Of a stretch of DNA of 64,000 nucleotides, positions 48,238 to 59,272 are shown in pieces. Both the position numbers and the translations under genes were made by a program. The notes beneath the pieces were generated by a model, which did no database searches, was not told where the DNA came from, and was given only the letters and a program-made list of their open reading frames with translations. Position 1 is the first letter of the stretch. Every line of letters starts with the position of its first letter. Source of the stretch: Metopolophium dirhodum (taxonomy: Eukaryota; Arthropoda; Insecta; Hemiptera; Aphididae); assembly GCF_019925205.1 (NCBI RefSeq), contig NC_083560.1:20603145-20667144 (forward strand). The letters are read 5' to 3'.

Positions 48238-48415
48238 CGGGCCGAGTTTACAACCGGACCTTTTTTATTATCTTAAATTTTCCGGCCGAGTTTACAATCT
48301 ACCTATTTTATTACCTAAAATGTCCGGGCCGAGTTTACAATCGACCTATTTCACTACTTAAAATTTCCGGGCCGAGTTTACTACAAAAAGGGTAACCACG
48401 GGCCCAGTTTACATT
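48238..48415 (+). repeat. Tandem array of GGGCCGAGTTTAC words
   Basis: GCCGAGTTTAC or a one-base variant occurs at 48241, 48285, 48328, 48371 and 48402, that is at intervals of 44, 43, 43 and 31 bp. TT-rich spacers contain CTACTTAAAATTT or similar. It resembles the subterminal array of the MULE relic at 45.8-46.9 kb in design and partly in sequence (GAGTTTAC versus CAGTTTACC). Confidence 0.75.
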
Positions 48416-48464
48416 TGCCCATTGATATACGCCGGGATATTTTGTAAACTGTCAAGTAAAAAAA

Positions 48465-48620
48465 AAAGTGGGGAAGTGAATGTCGCTCTGCTGTACAGTA
48501 AGCCAGTAAGGTACAAGTGGGCCACTGTAAAATGGATGGTTTTAAATTTGAATTCAATGATATGATACCGCATTGTATACGAAAGACGATTCTGAGCGGT
48601 GACGTGGTTGGTCATTGTGG
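48465..48620 (+). repeat. 5' part of the 1.4-kb interspersed repeat
   Basis: AAGTGAATGTCGCTCTGCTG, TACAAGTGGGCCACTGTAA, TTTGAATTCAATGATATGAT and CGATTCTGAGCGGTGACG match the beginning of the full copies at 51885 and 57815. The remainder is missing or highly diverged. Confidence 0.6.
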
Positions 48621-49765
48621 ATATTTTATATTATATTTATATTGTTATTACTTATGGTAGCCACGGTGAGTTGAATTAATAATATACAATTACAACAAAA
48701 TAACTAAAATAGTTATTCTTGGTTTTTTAATATGTAATTTCGTCCAAATTTGAACTTAAAATAACTATAAAAGTAAACTGTGTTTATTTATTTATTAGAT
48801 TTTTGGTAAATTTTACTTACATGGAATTTTGTTTTATATTTTAATCCTTAACTATAGAAATTGAACATTTTAAATATTTTTAACTACGAAATAATTTTCA
48901 AATAGGAATTGATAAAATAATCATATGATTACTGGAAAGTAACTGTGTTTTTGTTTAGATAAATAACATATTATTATAACGTTCGTCGGTCATACAATAC
49001 CTAAATATCAATTATATTGGTAACTATCTGGTAAATAACCGGTAAATATCCACGCCGAGCCCCACAATAACTTACTTTTAGATATTAAATTATTTCGGTT
49101 TGTGTTATGTCCTTCCTCCTCTCCATCAAGGCCGCCTGCAGAAATTTTTCTCAGGGGGTGCCAGCTAAAAATTTAAATCGGACATTCCGAAGTATGTGTG
49201 ATTTACCACCGCTTATTGCTCTAAAACGTATGAAAAATACGTGAGCTGCAGCCCCCTTAACAGTAGGTACGTTTTTTTTTCACCGCGGTAATTTTACAAC
49301 TTTCAAGCGAGGATGTCCCGCTTGAACACAATGATCTTACCGTAACAAAAATCATGGGGATATTTCAAACTCGTTGTCCACTTATTTGCCCCTCACACAA
49401 TAATATTTACCGTATAGCATTTTACAGGGAGATTTCACCCTAGCAAAATTCCTAAATACGCCACTGAATTCAGTCCTCCTTATAGGCAGCCCTCCAAAAC
49501 TGCTATATAAAATGCAAATAATGCAATGAAATGCTATACAAATTAGGTATTATCTAAATGAGCGGGCTGCCTTGCTCTCCGCGTTAAGCAACAGATATTA
49601 TACCAGACCACCGGCTGAAAGAAACCGGTGGTGGTCAATAATTCAATCACAACACGACCATATTATTGTCAGTATATTTGAAGTTTTCTGGGAAAACGCA
49701 AACACAGCATAACGTAACATGATAACGTATTAAATGAATCAACAATAATGATGATCAATATACCA
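48621..49765. other. Non-coding region with hAT-type end sequences
   Basis: AAGGCCGCCTGCAGAAATTT at about 49130 and the complement of CAGTGGCGTATTTAGG at about 49465 look like the two ends of a miniature DNA element of about 340 bp. They are not obvious inverted repeats of each other. No gene. Confidence 0.35.
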
Positions 49766-49769
49766 GCGT

Positions 49770-50766
49770 CGGGTTACCCTACAGGCAAAACAATCAGGTG
49801 ATTGGAGCGGCAAATTTGTTAGGGCGGCAAATTTGCCGCACTTAACAAAAAAAATGTATTTATAAAATTATATTATAACGTTTTATAAGATGAGTATTAG
49901 CAACTATGTTATTAACTCAGTAAAATACTGAAATGGTTTTGGTGACTAGAATTGTTATTACTAGAATTGTTATTATTAGCGAATCTATGTTTTTCCCGGA
50001 AACGGTTTATATTAAATATATATGATTACACAATACACATATTATACATTATGGCGATAGCCGATATGAACTAGACGAATGTAGTTCTAGAGCAAATGAA
50101 GTAACTCAGAAAACAACTGGAAATGAGACATTCTGGGTATGAAAATATTTACGATAAATTCAAATTTTTGATCAACATAGACAATAAGTCAATTGATACC
50201 GATGATATTGTCCAAGGAGCCAACAAACTCCAACAGTTTTATGAAACGGACATTGACGAAACCACATTTACTCAAGAATGCATACATTTCAAAACTTATA
50301 TGCAAAATGCAACAGAAAAAAAAACAACAACATCAAAGTTTGTTTACATTTTTTAATGTAAGCATCGCTTTGAGAATATATTCCTGTATGGCGGTTACTA
50401 ATTGTTCAGCAGAGAGATCGTTTTCGTGTCTCAAAAGAACCAAAACGTATTTGAGATCTACAATTGGCGAAAATCGATTAAATAATTTGGCTCTCCTTTG
50501 CATTGAATCTGAATTAGTGTCGACAATTGATTTTCAAGACTTAATCGAAACATTCGCTAACTTAAAAAGCCGAACAAAAATATTTTAATAAATTTATTAT
50601 ATAATATTTATAATATTTTAATAATATTTGACGATTGTATTAAATTTAATATAATAAAGAATTATTAAACTAACAATGTATTTCTATATGTATTTTGTTT
50701 TAAGTATAAAATGAAAGGGCGGCAAATGCCCTGCTTGTAGGCAGCAAATTACTTAATCCGCCACTG
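49770..50766 (+). mobile_element. hAT transposon relic with C-terminal transposase fragment
   Basis: 50123-50588 encodes the end of a hAT transposase in two frames. First comes a stretch with KFKFLINIDNKSID and QFYETDIDETTF. After a frameshift near 50345, the dimerisation region follows: SIALRIYSCMAVTNCSAERS, FSCLKRTKTYLRSTIGENRL and LNNLALLCIESEL. The right end CAGTGGCGGATTAAG (complement) is at 50752-50766. The left end is unclear, but GGGCGGCAAATTTGCCGC near 49823 is a likely subterminal block shared with the right side (GGGCGGCAAATGCC). Only the last fifth of the transposase remains. Confidence 0.7.
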
Positions 50767-51217
50767 CAATATACATTAAGTATATTATAGTTAAATAAAT
50801 TGTTATTAATCAGTGGGTATGTAAAACTGGTAAACACCCATAATTTTTTTTGATAGGTGGGTATAGTTATTTACGGCAGGTAAAATACTACACCGACGAA
50901 GAAGTAGAGGTAGGTAGCACACCACACGAGTACCTAAAATAATAAGGATTAATAAAATTATTAATATTATATTAATTTAATATTACCTACTATGTATTAT
51001 CATAATAATATAATAAATAATAATTAATAGGTATTAATAATGATACCACGGAATAATACGCGTACTATCCTGACGACGTAATGTCTGGCGTATCGGTAGA
51101 ATAGTATTATTCGTGTTTTGTAATGTAATGCGCGCCGTAATAATAATAATAATATTATTTGCGGTGGCGGCAGCGGCGGTTCTATGGCGTGGCGTAGCCG
51201 CGTAAACAATATCGGCG

Positions 51218-51262
51218 ACATCGAAATAGATAAACAATACTGTATTGTTTATCTATCTCGAT
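51218..51262. repeat. Perfect-type hairpin
   Basis: ATCGAAATAGATAAACAATA and its reverse complement (one mismatch) face each other across three bases. It immediately precedes a second, larger hairpin. Confidence 0.75.
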
Positions 51263-51410
51263 GATCGGCGATCAAAAGCTTATCAAATTGATAAGCTGAA
51301 ACGGGCACGCTGTGTATCATTAATTATAATATGTTATTTTTCCATCTGGCCCGTTTCAGACCACCACCGGCTGGCCTGTAAATTGATAAGCTTTTAATCG
51401 CCAATAGACC
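51262..51410. repeat. Fold-back element with GGCGATCAAAAGCTTATCAA ends
   Basis: GGCGATCAAAAGCTTATCAA at about 51267 is matched by the reverse complement near 51385-51404 (GGCGATTAAAAGCTTATCAA). Further inside, AAACGGGC pairs with GCCCGTTTC. ACCACCACCGGCTGGCC in the loop echoes ACCACCGGCTG at 49606. No coding capacity. Confidence 0.65.
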
Positions 51411-51590
51411 TACACTTCGGCGATAACGTCATCAACGCGGTAACCGACGCCGCCGACGTTGTACGTCCTCGTCACACGATCCAGATCTTCATTACCATTA
51501 TTGTCATTGTTATTAGCGCAATAACTGCCGCGGTCGGTTTCCCCGTTGTTGTTGTTGTTGCTTGCTGCCGAATTGATGTTGGGTGATTAG
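51410..51590 (-). CDS. GC-rich open stretch, possible exon of an unknown gene
   Basis: On the minus strand an open frame of about 58 codons contains SAASNNNNNGETDRG, then NEDLDRVTRTYNVGGVGYRV and DDVIAEV, ending at a stop at 51410-51412 next to the fold-back element. The GC content and codon variety differ strongly from surrounding AT-rich DNA. No in-frame ATG is present. A possible acceptor is the CAG just before the AAC repeats (about 51560). Either a host exon or GC-rich leader DNA that happens to be open. No family recognised. Confidence 0.3.
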
Positions 51591-51879
51591 GGGCACATGC
51601 CCAAGAATGTCATCGTTGTGGCCTGGCGGGTTCGATCGTCGTCACACTCGCCGCCTGAAAATCTCGTCATCTCCGACTAGATCCCTGGTACCCGGATTCG
51701 AATAAACCTGAATTATGCCGACTCCCGATTATTTTCGTGATTTTTCATATTTTGTTAAAATTATAAAAAAAATTGCTAGACCATATTATATATATATGAA
51801 GTAGACTAGTATATAGGTATAAGGTATAACTATATACTTTAATGATATGCGCGTTAACACGTACCATCAGTTTTAAAAA

Positions 51880-53285
51880 AGGTGGGTAAGTGGATGTTGC
51901 TCTGCTGTACAGTAGGTTACAAGTGGATCACTGTAATGGATGGTGTTAAATTTGAATTCAATGATATAATATCATTGTATAAGAAAAACGATTCTGAGCG
52001 AAAACGGTCAGTCAGCTTATGACCAAGTATATTTGATGATATTATTGTGAATAAAGTAATTTATATTATAACCTATTTACTTGGAGCCTTGTTTTAAATT
52101 TTCAATTCTTAGCATAAACATTTTATACATTTTTGAATATACAATGTTTTGTTGAAAATGTAAAACAAGACTAATTAATAAATTATAAATTTGATAAATG
52201 TTGTCAAAATTTGAACTTTAGATGCTTATAAAAAAAATTGTGCATATGTATTTTTAATATTTTTCAAATGCTATTAGAACGATATATAAGGATCCTTATA
52301 TTAAATTTTCACGCTTTTTTACCCAACAAATAAAATTTTATTGATATTTATAGGAAAAAAAACTAAAAAAATTAAAAACTGACAATGTCCGTAAACAGCT
52401 CAAAAAGAGTCAAATTATTTTCAAAATTTTATTGTGTATAGAAAATGCTAATATAAACATTCATTGAAATTTTCAAGTATTTATAGTCATTCGTTTTTTA
52501 ATTACAATACAGAAGAAAATTGTTACATGAGAAATCGAGTGAATATCAAATGTTGTAAAAATATAAATTTCAGACGCTCATAAAAATTTAATCTAAGTTT
52601 CTTGTAGACATTTTTTTTTTGATAAAGGTAGACAAACTTATGAGTAATCTTATATTACATTTTCAAATCTTAGATTTAAAAAGAAAAATTTTTATGAATT
52701 CTTTTATTTTCATCTGCCTTTGAAACAATAGCCTAGGAGCCTTATATTAAATTTTCAAGCTTTTTTACTCAACAGATAAAATTTTATTGATATTTATAGA
52801 AAAAAAAACTAAAAAAATTGAAAACTGACAATGTCCGTAAACAGCTCAAAAAGAGTCAAATTATTTTCAAAATTTTATTGTGTATAGAAAATGCTAATAT
52901 AAACATTCATTCAAAATGTCATGTCCCTACGGTCATTTGTTTTAGAGTTACACCAAAAACCAAAATCGATTTTCTCAAAAACAGATTTTGCGTAAAAATT
53001 CCCGTTTTTCCTTAATTTTTCTTTTATTTTTCACGTTGCTTTTGAAAACTACTGGGAAATTTTTACTTTTGACCCCCAAAAGTACCAACTAGATTCACTT
53101 TCCTATCAGAAAAGTTACTGTTGAAGAAAATCCAAGCACTTTTACTGTCCTAAAAGCTGATGACAGACACAAAAATAAAAATTTAAAATTTAAAATTTAA
53201 AATATTACAAAAAAACACACATCATTGTTAAACCAATACATTCATCGCTCCACTCAGAATCTAAAATATTATCTTCCATCTGTCA
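51880..53285 (+). repeat. Interspersed 1.4-kb repeat, full-length copy A
   Basis: It starts GTGGATGTTGCTCTGCTGTA and ends TTCATCGCTCCACTCAGAAT. Near its left side is CGATTCTGAGCG, so CAGAATC and GATTCTG words face each other across the interior. A block of about 200 bp (52290-52490) is repeated inside the element at 52735-52925 (both with AACTGACAATGTCCGTAAAC). No protein-coding frame survives; the open frame at 52818-53015 is accidental. Probably a non-autonomous transposable element of unknown class. Confidence 0.7.
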
Positions 53286-55088
53286 TCTATAATGTGTAGG
53301 TACCTACTATTATTGTATTATGCTTTTTCGAGTTATAATCAACGGAATATTATAAAAATAAAAATTACAAGGTATAATTACAATAATAATTGTATGGCAC
53401 TCGCATGGACTTTTATTTCCGTGTGCTTTTCGGATCATAGGTACACAGAACTAAAAATATTCGTCTGTTGATTATATAATATAATGAAATAAAATTTCAA
53501 ATTTCCGAAATCGAATAATAACTTTGGTGGCGAAGGTCTTCTCATAATACATTTTTGTATAGTAACCACGGGAAACGGCGTAACCGATTTTCTTAAACCA
53601 ACACTTAGTTTTTACTTTATTGGCATATTCTTAATAATTGTAAATTGTAAAACTGTGACCGTCTTGTAAAATTGTAAACTTAAATTACCTCTGTCATTGA
53701 TGTTTTAAATTATCAATGAAAAATAATAATATAGGTGTATGAATATAACGGGATTATATCTTCTAAATACAGATCCCGGTCGAAGTTTGTCGGGGGACGA
53801 GGGCCGGACATGCTCAAAAAAGGGACAATCCGGCTTTAATTTACGTTTAGCCAGTCTAGTCCATCATATTATATTCTTATACGTCCAGCATTAGAATTTC
53901 GGGCCCGTTTATTTTTTCTAACACCATTATTATTTATCTAATATTATTATTCACGTAGGTAGGTAATAGGTATATAATTATATCATATTATTTTAACGTG
54001 TATGTCGCATGCTTAAAATAGTCGTAATATACAGAGTGATTTTTTAAGCATGGTCACCCCAATTTTAGAGCGATGAATGTATCTATTTTACAATAACGTT
54101 TGTTTGTTTTTTCTGTCCATCACCTTTTGGAGCAGTAAAATGTAAAAATGGTATACAATTTTCTACTTCAGCACATTTTTTGGGAGGAAAGCGAATCTAA
54201 TTGGTACTTTGGGGGAGTCAAAAGTATAAAAATCCCCATTAGTTTTCAAGAACGTCGAGAAAAACAAAAAAAAAGTAAAGGAAAACGAAAATTATTACCA
54301 GTAAACGACAAAATCGATTTGTGTTTTGGTGTAACCTTAGATAGGTACATAACATTTTCACACAATGTTTATATTACCTTTATTTATTATACACCATACA
54401 TTTTTCAAAATACTTTGACTCTTTGTCTTTCTGAGCTATTTACATGCATAAAAAAATTGTTTTATTATTTTTAATTAATGTCGATAAAAAAATGTTTGCT
54501 TGGTCCAAACAATTGTAAAGGTTCTTCATAAGTTGTTGTTAATGGAAATGTCGATCATAAATCCACAATCGTCTGAAGTGAGAATTTTGACAAAATACGT
54601 TAGATAGTAGTATTTTTTTTTGACAATAGGTATATTATTTGTATTTAAAACACTAGTTTTGTTCTTGAGTATTTAATTTCTCAAACATTTTTTTCTGATA
54701 TCAGAATTTAGTAAAATAAAACATTATTATTTAGTTCTTAAATATTATTAAGGTTGTATTAGCTAGCAATAGAGATCAAAAATTTTATCCGAAAATAATA
54801 TTATAGGTACTTTCAACTTTATGAACTTTCAAAAGGTATTTTATGGTGTCGTATGTGTTTGTAGAGTATTATGTATTAAGTGTTATTTTCATAATGTAAA
54901 ACATTTTTATAATATTACAATACAACAGTAATGTATTATATTATAAATAAACCAAACATTATTTTTTGATTTGAAAAATGTTTAGCAATAAAATTGAAAA
55001 CATGTTAATCATTTACATCAGAAATAAAAATGACGTACTCAATGGCGTAATACAACTCAAATAATTGGAAAGAATAAGGTTAGTTTCA
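53286..55088. other. Intergenic DNA with partial repeats
   Basis: At 54060-54330 the minus-orientation 3' part of the 1.4-kb family is recognisable (GCGATGAATGTAT, GTACTTTGGGGGAGTCAAAA). At 54030 a TACAGAGTGATTTTTTAAGC end resembles the one at about 62475. Nothing else identifiable; the frame at 54148-54474 lies in the repeat. Confidence 0.45.
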
Positions 55089-55744
55089 CCTTAAATCAGT
55101 GGATATTTTAACTAATATACTGGGTGACAGAAATGTCGCCCAGAGAAAACTTTTTGTCGCCTATTATAGTAGATGATATATTTCATTACTTGGCGACAAC
55201 GATTTTTGTAAAAATGTCGATGTTTGGAATTATTATATAATTTTAGTTATTGATTATTTATTATGTTTAATTTTGTTATTTATTAATGGCGTATTTCGTT
55301 TGACAAATAATTATTGAGAATGAAAAACCCATGTGACCTATTACTGTAGCCCGTAGGTATCCATGGAATAATACAACGCAAGGAAGCGCGCACACGACAA
55401 TGCGACATATTTCATCTGGTCTTCAGTTGTCCCGGCAAATATCTACGAATTGATTGTTTTTGATTTTATTTTAGTACTTGTTCATACAAGATATTAGCTA
55501 AATAATTATTTCACTTTGAACCTTTAAACGTCCAAGCCTTCAAGGTATCTACCAGGTTACCTAATACGTCATACGATACAAAGATGACAGGACGACTTTC
55601 GTCACTTTCGGTACCTTATAAGTATAAAATAATTTAAAATTTAATATTTTACACTTGGACTTATACTAAATACAGTACCTCTTCTTAATAATGATAATAT
55701 ATTACAAAATACAATAATACTAAATGAAATATACCAATATACTT

Positions 55745-56550
55745 GCACGGGAACCATCTACCCAAGTGGGGAATCATGCCACCTGCGACAAACCAGTGGG
55801 CTTGAGCGAAAAGCGCCAGAGCATGACGAGGGAAGCAGACGCGGACCTCCGTCAGCGCGCTGGTGCTTCTAGCACGAACCTGTCTGAGAGCACACGGGCC
55901 CGGCCAACTCGTGTGCGAACACGTGCAAGGTGGAAGTCCGGCTGGGGGACACACACCGTCAAGCACTCAAACCCGAGCATTCGGTACGGACACGGCACCC
56001 GGCAAAAGAAACCCGTACCACTCAAAAAAGGTCGCATCGCGTCAGCGTAAAAACTGCCCCGGTGTCGATGCTAGTGGGAAAAGAGTCGTTGTGAGTACTC
56101 TGGATAACGGATCCTTCAATCTCATCTCGCGGGCGACGAGGACAGCCCCACTGAAAACCCGACTTAGCTGACGCCCGAACGGTAACAGTGCCCGTCGAGC
56201 TGTGTGGCGTGCGTCCGGCCGACGCGCGCGTGTACCTCGCGTGCTCGCGCTCGCCGGCCGCGCGTTCGCGACATATGTGGATGGCCTCGCGGGGGCTGTC
56301 GGGAGTAGCGCCTTAGTAGAAGGGGAGGAATTTGCCTGGGTCGAATCCAGCGCTCGCCGACGCGGATCAGCGAGACCCACCGATCTACCCCGTACGGGAG
56401 TAGCCGGCGGGGGGACGTCAGCATGGCGCCAGGGCGCCCTGAACTTAACCCGTCGGAGGGATGCGACCGCGTCACAAAGGCGTGAAGGAGCCGCCCTCGA
56501 GAAATATGGCTAAAGGTGTAAAAACCCCCGAGGGAATGGGCTTATACTCC
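55745..56550 (+). other. GC-rich foreign block carried by the hAT-type element
   Basis: About 800 bp with strongly raised GC and CpG (CCGGCCGACGCGCGCGTG, CCGGCGGGGGGACG), against AT-rich flanks. Several overlapping frames of about 100 codons are open on both strands, as expected from low stop-codon frequency, so none is called a gene. At the 3' edge an ATG at about 56506 opens MAKGVKTPEGMGLYSPSHSG, reminiscent of the start of ORF1 in R1/TRAS-like non-LTR retrotransposons. If so, the block would be a retrotransposon 5' leader. This is a hypothesis; ribosomal spacer or bacterial DNA are alternatives. Confidence 0.4.
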
Positions 56551-56601
56551 CCGTCACACAGTGGTTTACAATACTTGCATAATATAATACGTATAACGTA
56601 T

Positions 56602-56652
56602 TACCATTGGTTATAAATACTAGTAAAAGTAGTAGTATTTATAATCAATGGT
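56602..56652. repeat. Hairpin inside the hAT-type element
   Basis: TACCATTGGTTATAAATACT and its reverse complement (one mismatch) are separated by about 10 bp, just downstream of the GC-rich block. Confidence 0.7.
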
Positions 56653-56979
56653 ATTAGTGTAATATTATTAATATTATGTAAATTTCAATGAATAATGAAT
56701 ATAATAACTATTATTATAAATTATTATTTATTAATTAATATAATTAATACTGAAAAGTTTTTTATAAGCTCATAATATATTGCGTGAATTTATTTTTTAA
56801 TGTCGCCCAGTGATAGTTCCTTTAAATATCCACTGCCTTAAATAATGTTTTTCTATTATTATATGCAAATATCAATAGGACCCTGAACCAGTGTGCGTAT
56901 TCCTAATCGAACAAACGTACAATATATCAACAAATCAAAGGTGTGTTCAGCAGAACCAATTTTATGTTTTTACTTTTAG

Positions 56980-57715
56980 ATTCTGAGCGAAGCGATGAAT
57001 GAATTGATTTTACAATGATTTAGGACAGTAAAAGTGCTTGGATTTTCTTCAAGAGTAACTTTTCTGATAGGAACGTGAATCTAGTTGGTACTTTGGGGGG
57101 CCAAAAGTAAAAATTTCTCAGTAGTATTCAAAAACGACGCGAAAAACAAAAGAAAAATTAAGGAAAAACGGGATTTTTTACCCAAAATTTGTTTTTGAGA
57201 ATATTGTCTTTGGTGTTTGGTGTAACTTTAAAACAAATGACCGTAGATACATGAAAATTTTACTAGTTTTTTATATTTGCATTTTCTATACACGATTAAA
57301 TTTTCAAAATATTTGGACTGTATTTATTTTGAACTGTTTAGGGACATTTTAGGGAGTAAAAATACTTGAAAATTTAATACAAGGCTCCTACTAAATTGTT
57401 ACATTGACATTTGAAAAAAATATTAAAAGTCCTTAATCACAGTTTTTTTTTATAAGCATTTAAAGTTCAAATTTTGACAAAATACTGAAAAATCACGAAA
57501 ATTAACGAATTATTTTGAGTTCAGAATTCATAAAAAATTTTCTTTTTAAATCTAAGATTTGAAAATGTAATATAAGACTACTCATAAGTTTGTCTACCTT
57601 TATCAAAAAAAAAATATCAACAAGAAACTTATATTAAATTTTTATGAGCGTCTGAAATTTATATTTTTACAACATTTGATATTCACTCGATGTCCTATTA
57701 CACCAAAAAAAGTCG
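56980..57715 (-). repeat. Interspersed repeat, inverted partial copy
   Basis: Reads as the reverse complement of the 3' half of the 1.4-kb family. TTAGATTCTGAGCGAAGCGA at 56980 is the outer end, then GACAGTAAAAGTGCTTGGAT, CTTTTCTGATAGGAA, ending near TTACAACATTTGATATTCAC. It is in opposite orientation to the copies at 51.9 and 57.8 kb. Confidence 0.65.
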
Positions 57716-57811
57716 GGGGAAATGTCCGCGATTCAATATTATGTGCTTTAAATATTGGGACATGTTTCCATCCATAATATTATATTATGATCTGAGTTAT
57801 CAAGAATAAAA

Positions 57812-59272
57812 AGGAGGATAAGTGGATGTCGCTCTGCTGTGTAGTAGGTTACAAGTGGGTCACTGTAATGGATGGTGTTAAATTTGAATTAAATGATATA
57901 ATATCATTGTATAAAAAAAACGATTCTGAGCGAAAACGGTCAGTCAGTCTATGATATTACCAAGTATATTTGATGATATTATTGTGAATAAAGTAATTTA
58001 TATATAACCTATTTACGTGGAACCTTGTTTTAAATTTTAAATCCTTAGCCATAAAAGTTAAACATTTTACACATTTTTAACTACAAAAAATAATTAATAA
58101 ATTATAAATTTGATAAATGTTGTCAAAATTTGAACTTTAAATGCTTATAAAAAAAAATTGTGCCTATGTATTTTTAAGATTTTTCAACTGCTATTAGAAC
58201 GATATATCAGGAGCCTTATATTAAATTTTCACGCTTTTTTACCCAACAAATAAAATTTTATTGATATTTATAGAAAATAAAACTAAAAAAATTGAAAACT
58301 GACAATGTCCGTAAAAGGCTCAGAAAGAGTCAAAATATTTTCAAAATTTTATGGTGTATAGAAAATGCTAATATATAAACATTCAGTGAAATTTTCAAGC
58401 ATCTACAGTCATTCGTTTTTTAGTTACAATAAAATAAGAAAATTGTTACATGAGAAATCGAGTGAATATAAAATGTTGTAAAAATATAAATTTCAGACGT
58501 TCATAAAAATTTAATTTAAGTTTCTTATAGATATTTTTTTTTTATAAAGGTAGACAAACTTATGAGTAATCTTATATTACATTTTCAAATCTTAGATTTA
58601 AAAAGAAAAATTCTTATGAATTCTCAACACAAAATAATTCGTTAATTTTCGTGATTTTTCAGTATTTTGTCAAAATTTGAACTTTAAATGCTTATAAAAA
58701 AAAAACTGTGATTAAGGACTTTTAATATTTTTTTCAAATGTCAATGTAACAATATAGTAGGATTCTTGTATTAAATTTTCAAGTATTTTTACACTATAAA
58801 TAAAGTTTTTTTGACATTCATAGAAAAAAAAACTAATAAAATTGGAAACTGAAAATGTCCCTAAACAGTTCAAAATAAATACAGTCCAAATATTTTGAAA
58901 ATTTAATCGTGTATAGAAAATGCTAATATAAATTACCATTGAAAATTTCATGTGTATACGTTCACTTGTTTTATAGTTACACCAAAAATCAAAATCGATT
59001 TTGTGAAAACCCAATTTTGCGTAAAAATTCACGTTTTTTTCCTTAATTTTTATGTTGTTTTTGCCGGCGTTTTTGTAAACTATTGGAAATTTTAAATTTT
59101 GACATTCCCCAATGCACAAACAATATTCACTTTCCCATCAAACAAGATACTGAAGTTGAAAATCCAATCATTATTTCGACTACTTATCTTTTACAAACAC
59201 AAAAATAAAAAAAAACACACATCATTGTAAAATCAATACATTCATCGTTCCACTCAGAATCTAAAATAAAAA
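57812..59272 (+). repeat. Interspersed 1.4-kb repeat, full-length copy B
   Basis: Same order of blocks as copy A: AAGTGGATGTCGCTCTGCTG, AATGGATGGTGTTAAATTTG, CGATTCTGAGCGAAAACGGT, the internally repeated AATGTCC-GTAAA block, CCAATCATTATTTCGACTAC and CATTCATCGTTCCACTCAGA. The open frame at 58712-59119 lies within it and is not a gene. Confidence 0.7.

Larger units (their letters stand above)
55097..56835. mobile_element. 1.74-kb hAT-type element with exact 8-bp target duplication
   Basis: The ends are imperfect inverted repeats of about 33 bp: CAGTGGATATTTTAACTAAT (left) and CAGTGGATATTTAAAGGAAC (right, complement), each followed by ACTGGG(T/C)GAC and GTCGCC-type sequence. The element is flanked by identical CCTTAAAT at 55089-55096 and 56836-56843, the 8-bp duplication typical of hAT transposition. 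There is no transposase inside, so it is non-autonomous. It contains an abruptly GC-rich block (55745-56550). Confidence 0.85.

Noticed and set aside
51024..51237. Two overlapping minus-strand frames with poly-Ile and His/Arg
   Set aside because: They arise from AAT repeats and GC-rich sequence. They end in the hairpin and have no protein-like pattern.
51600..51720. Sequence with tRNA-like GGTTCGATC and ATTCGAAT words
   Set aside because: No cloverleaf with matching acceptor and anticodon stems could be built there or at 2348 or 56338.
55685..56513. Six overlapping open frames of 60-112 codons on both strands
   Set aside because: They result from the low stop-codon frequency of GC-rich DNA. 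None has a family motif, and they overlap in every frame.
58712..59119. 135-codon minus-strand open frame
   Set aside because: It lies entirely within the repeated 1.4-kb element, and the other copy does not preserve the frame.
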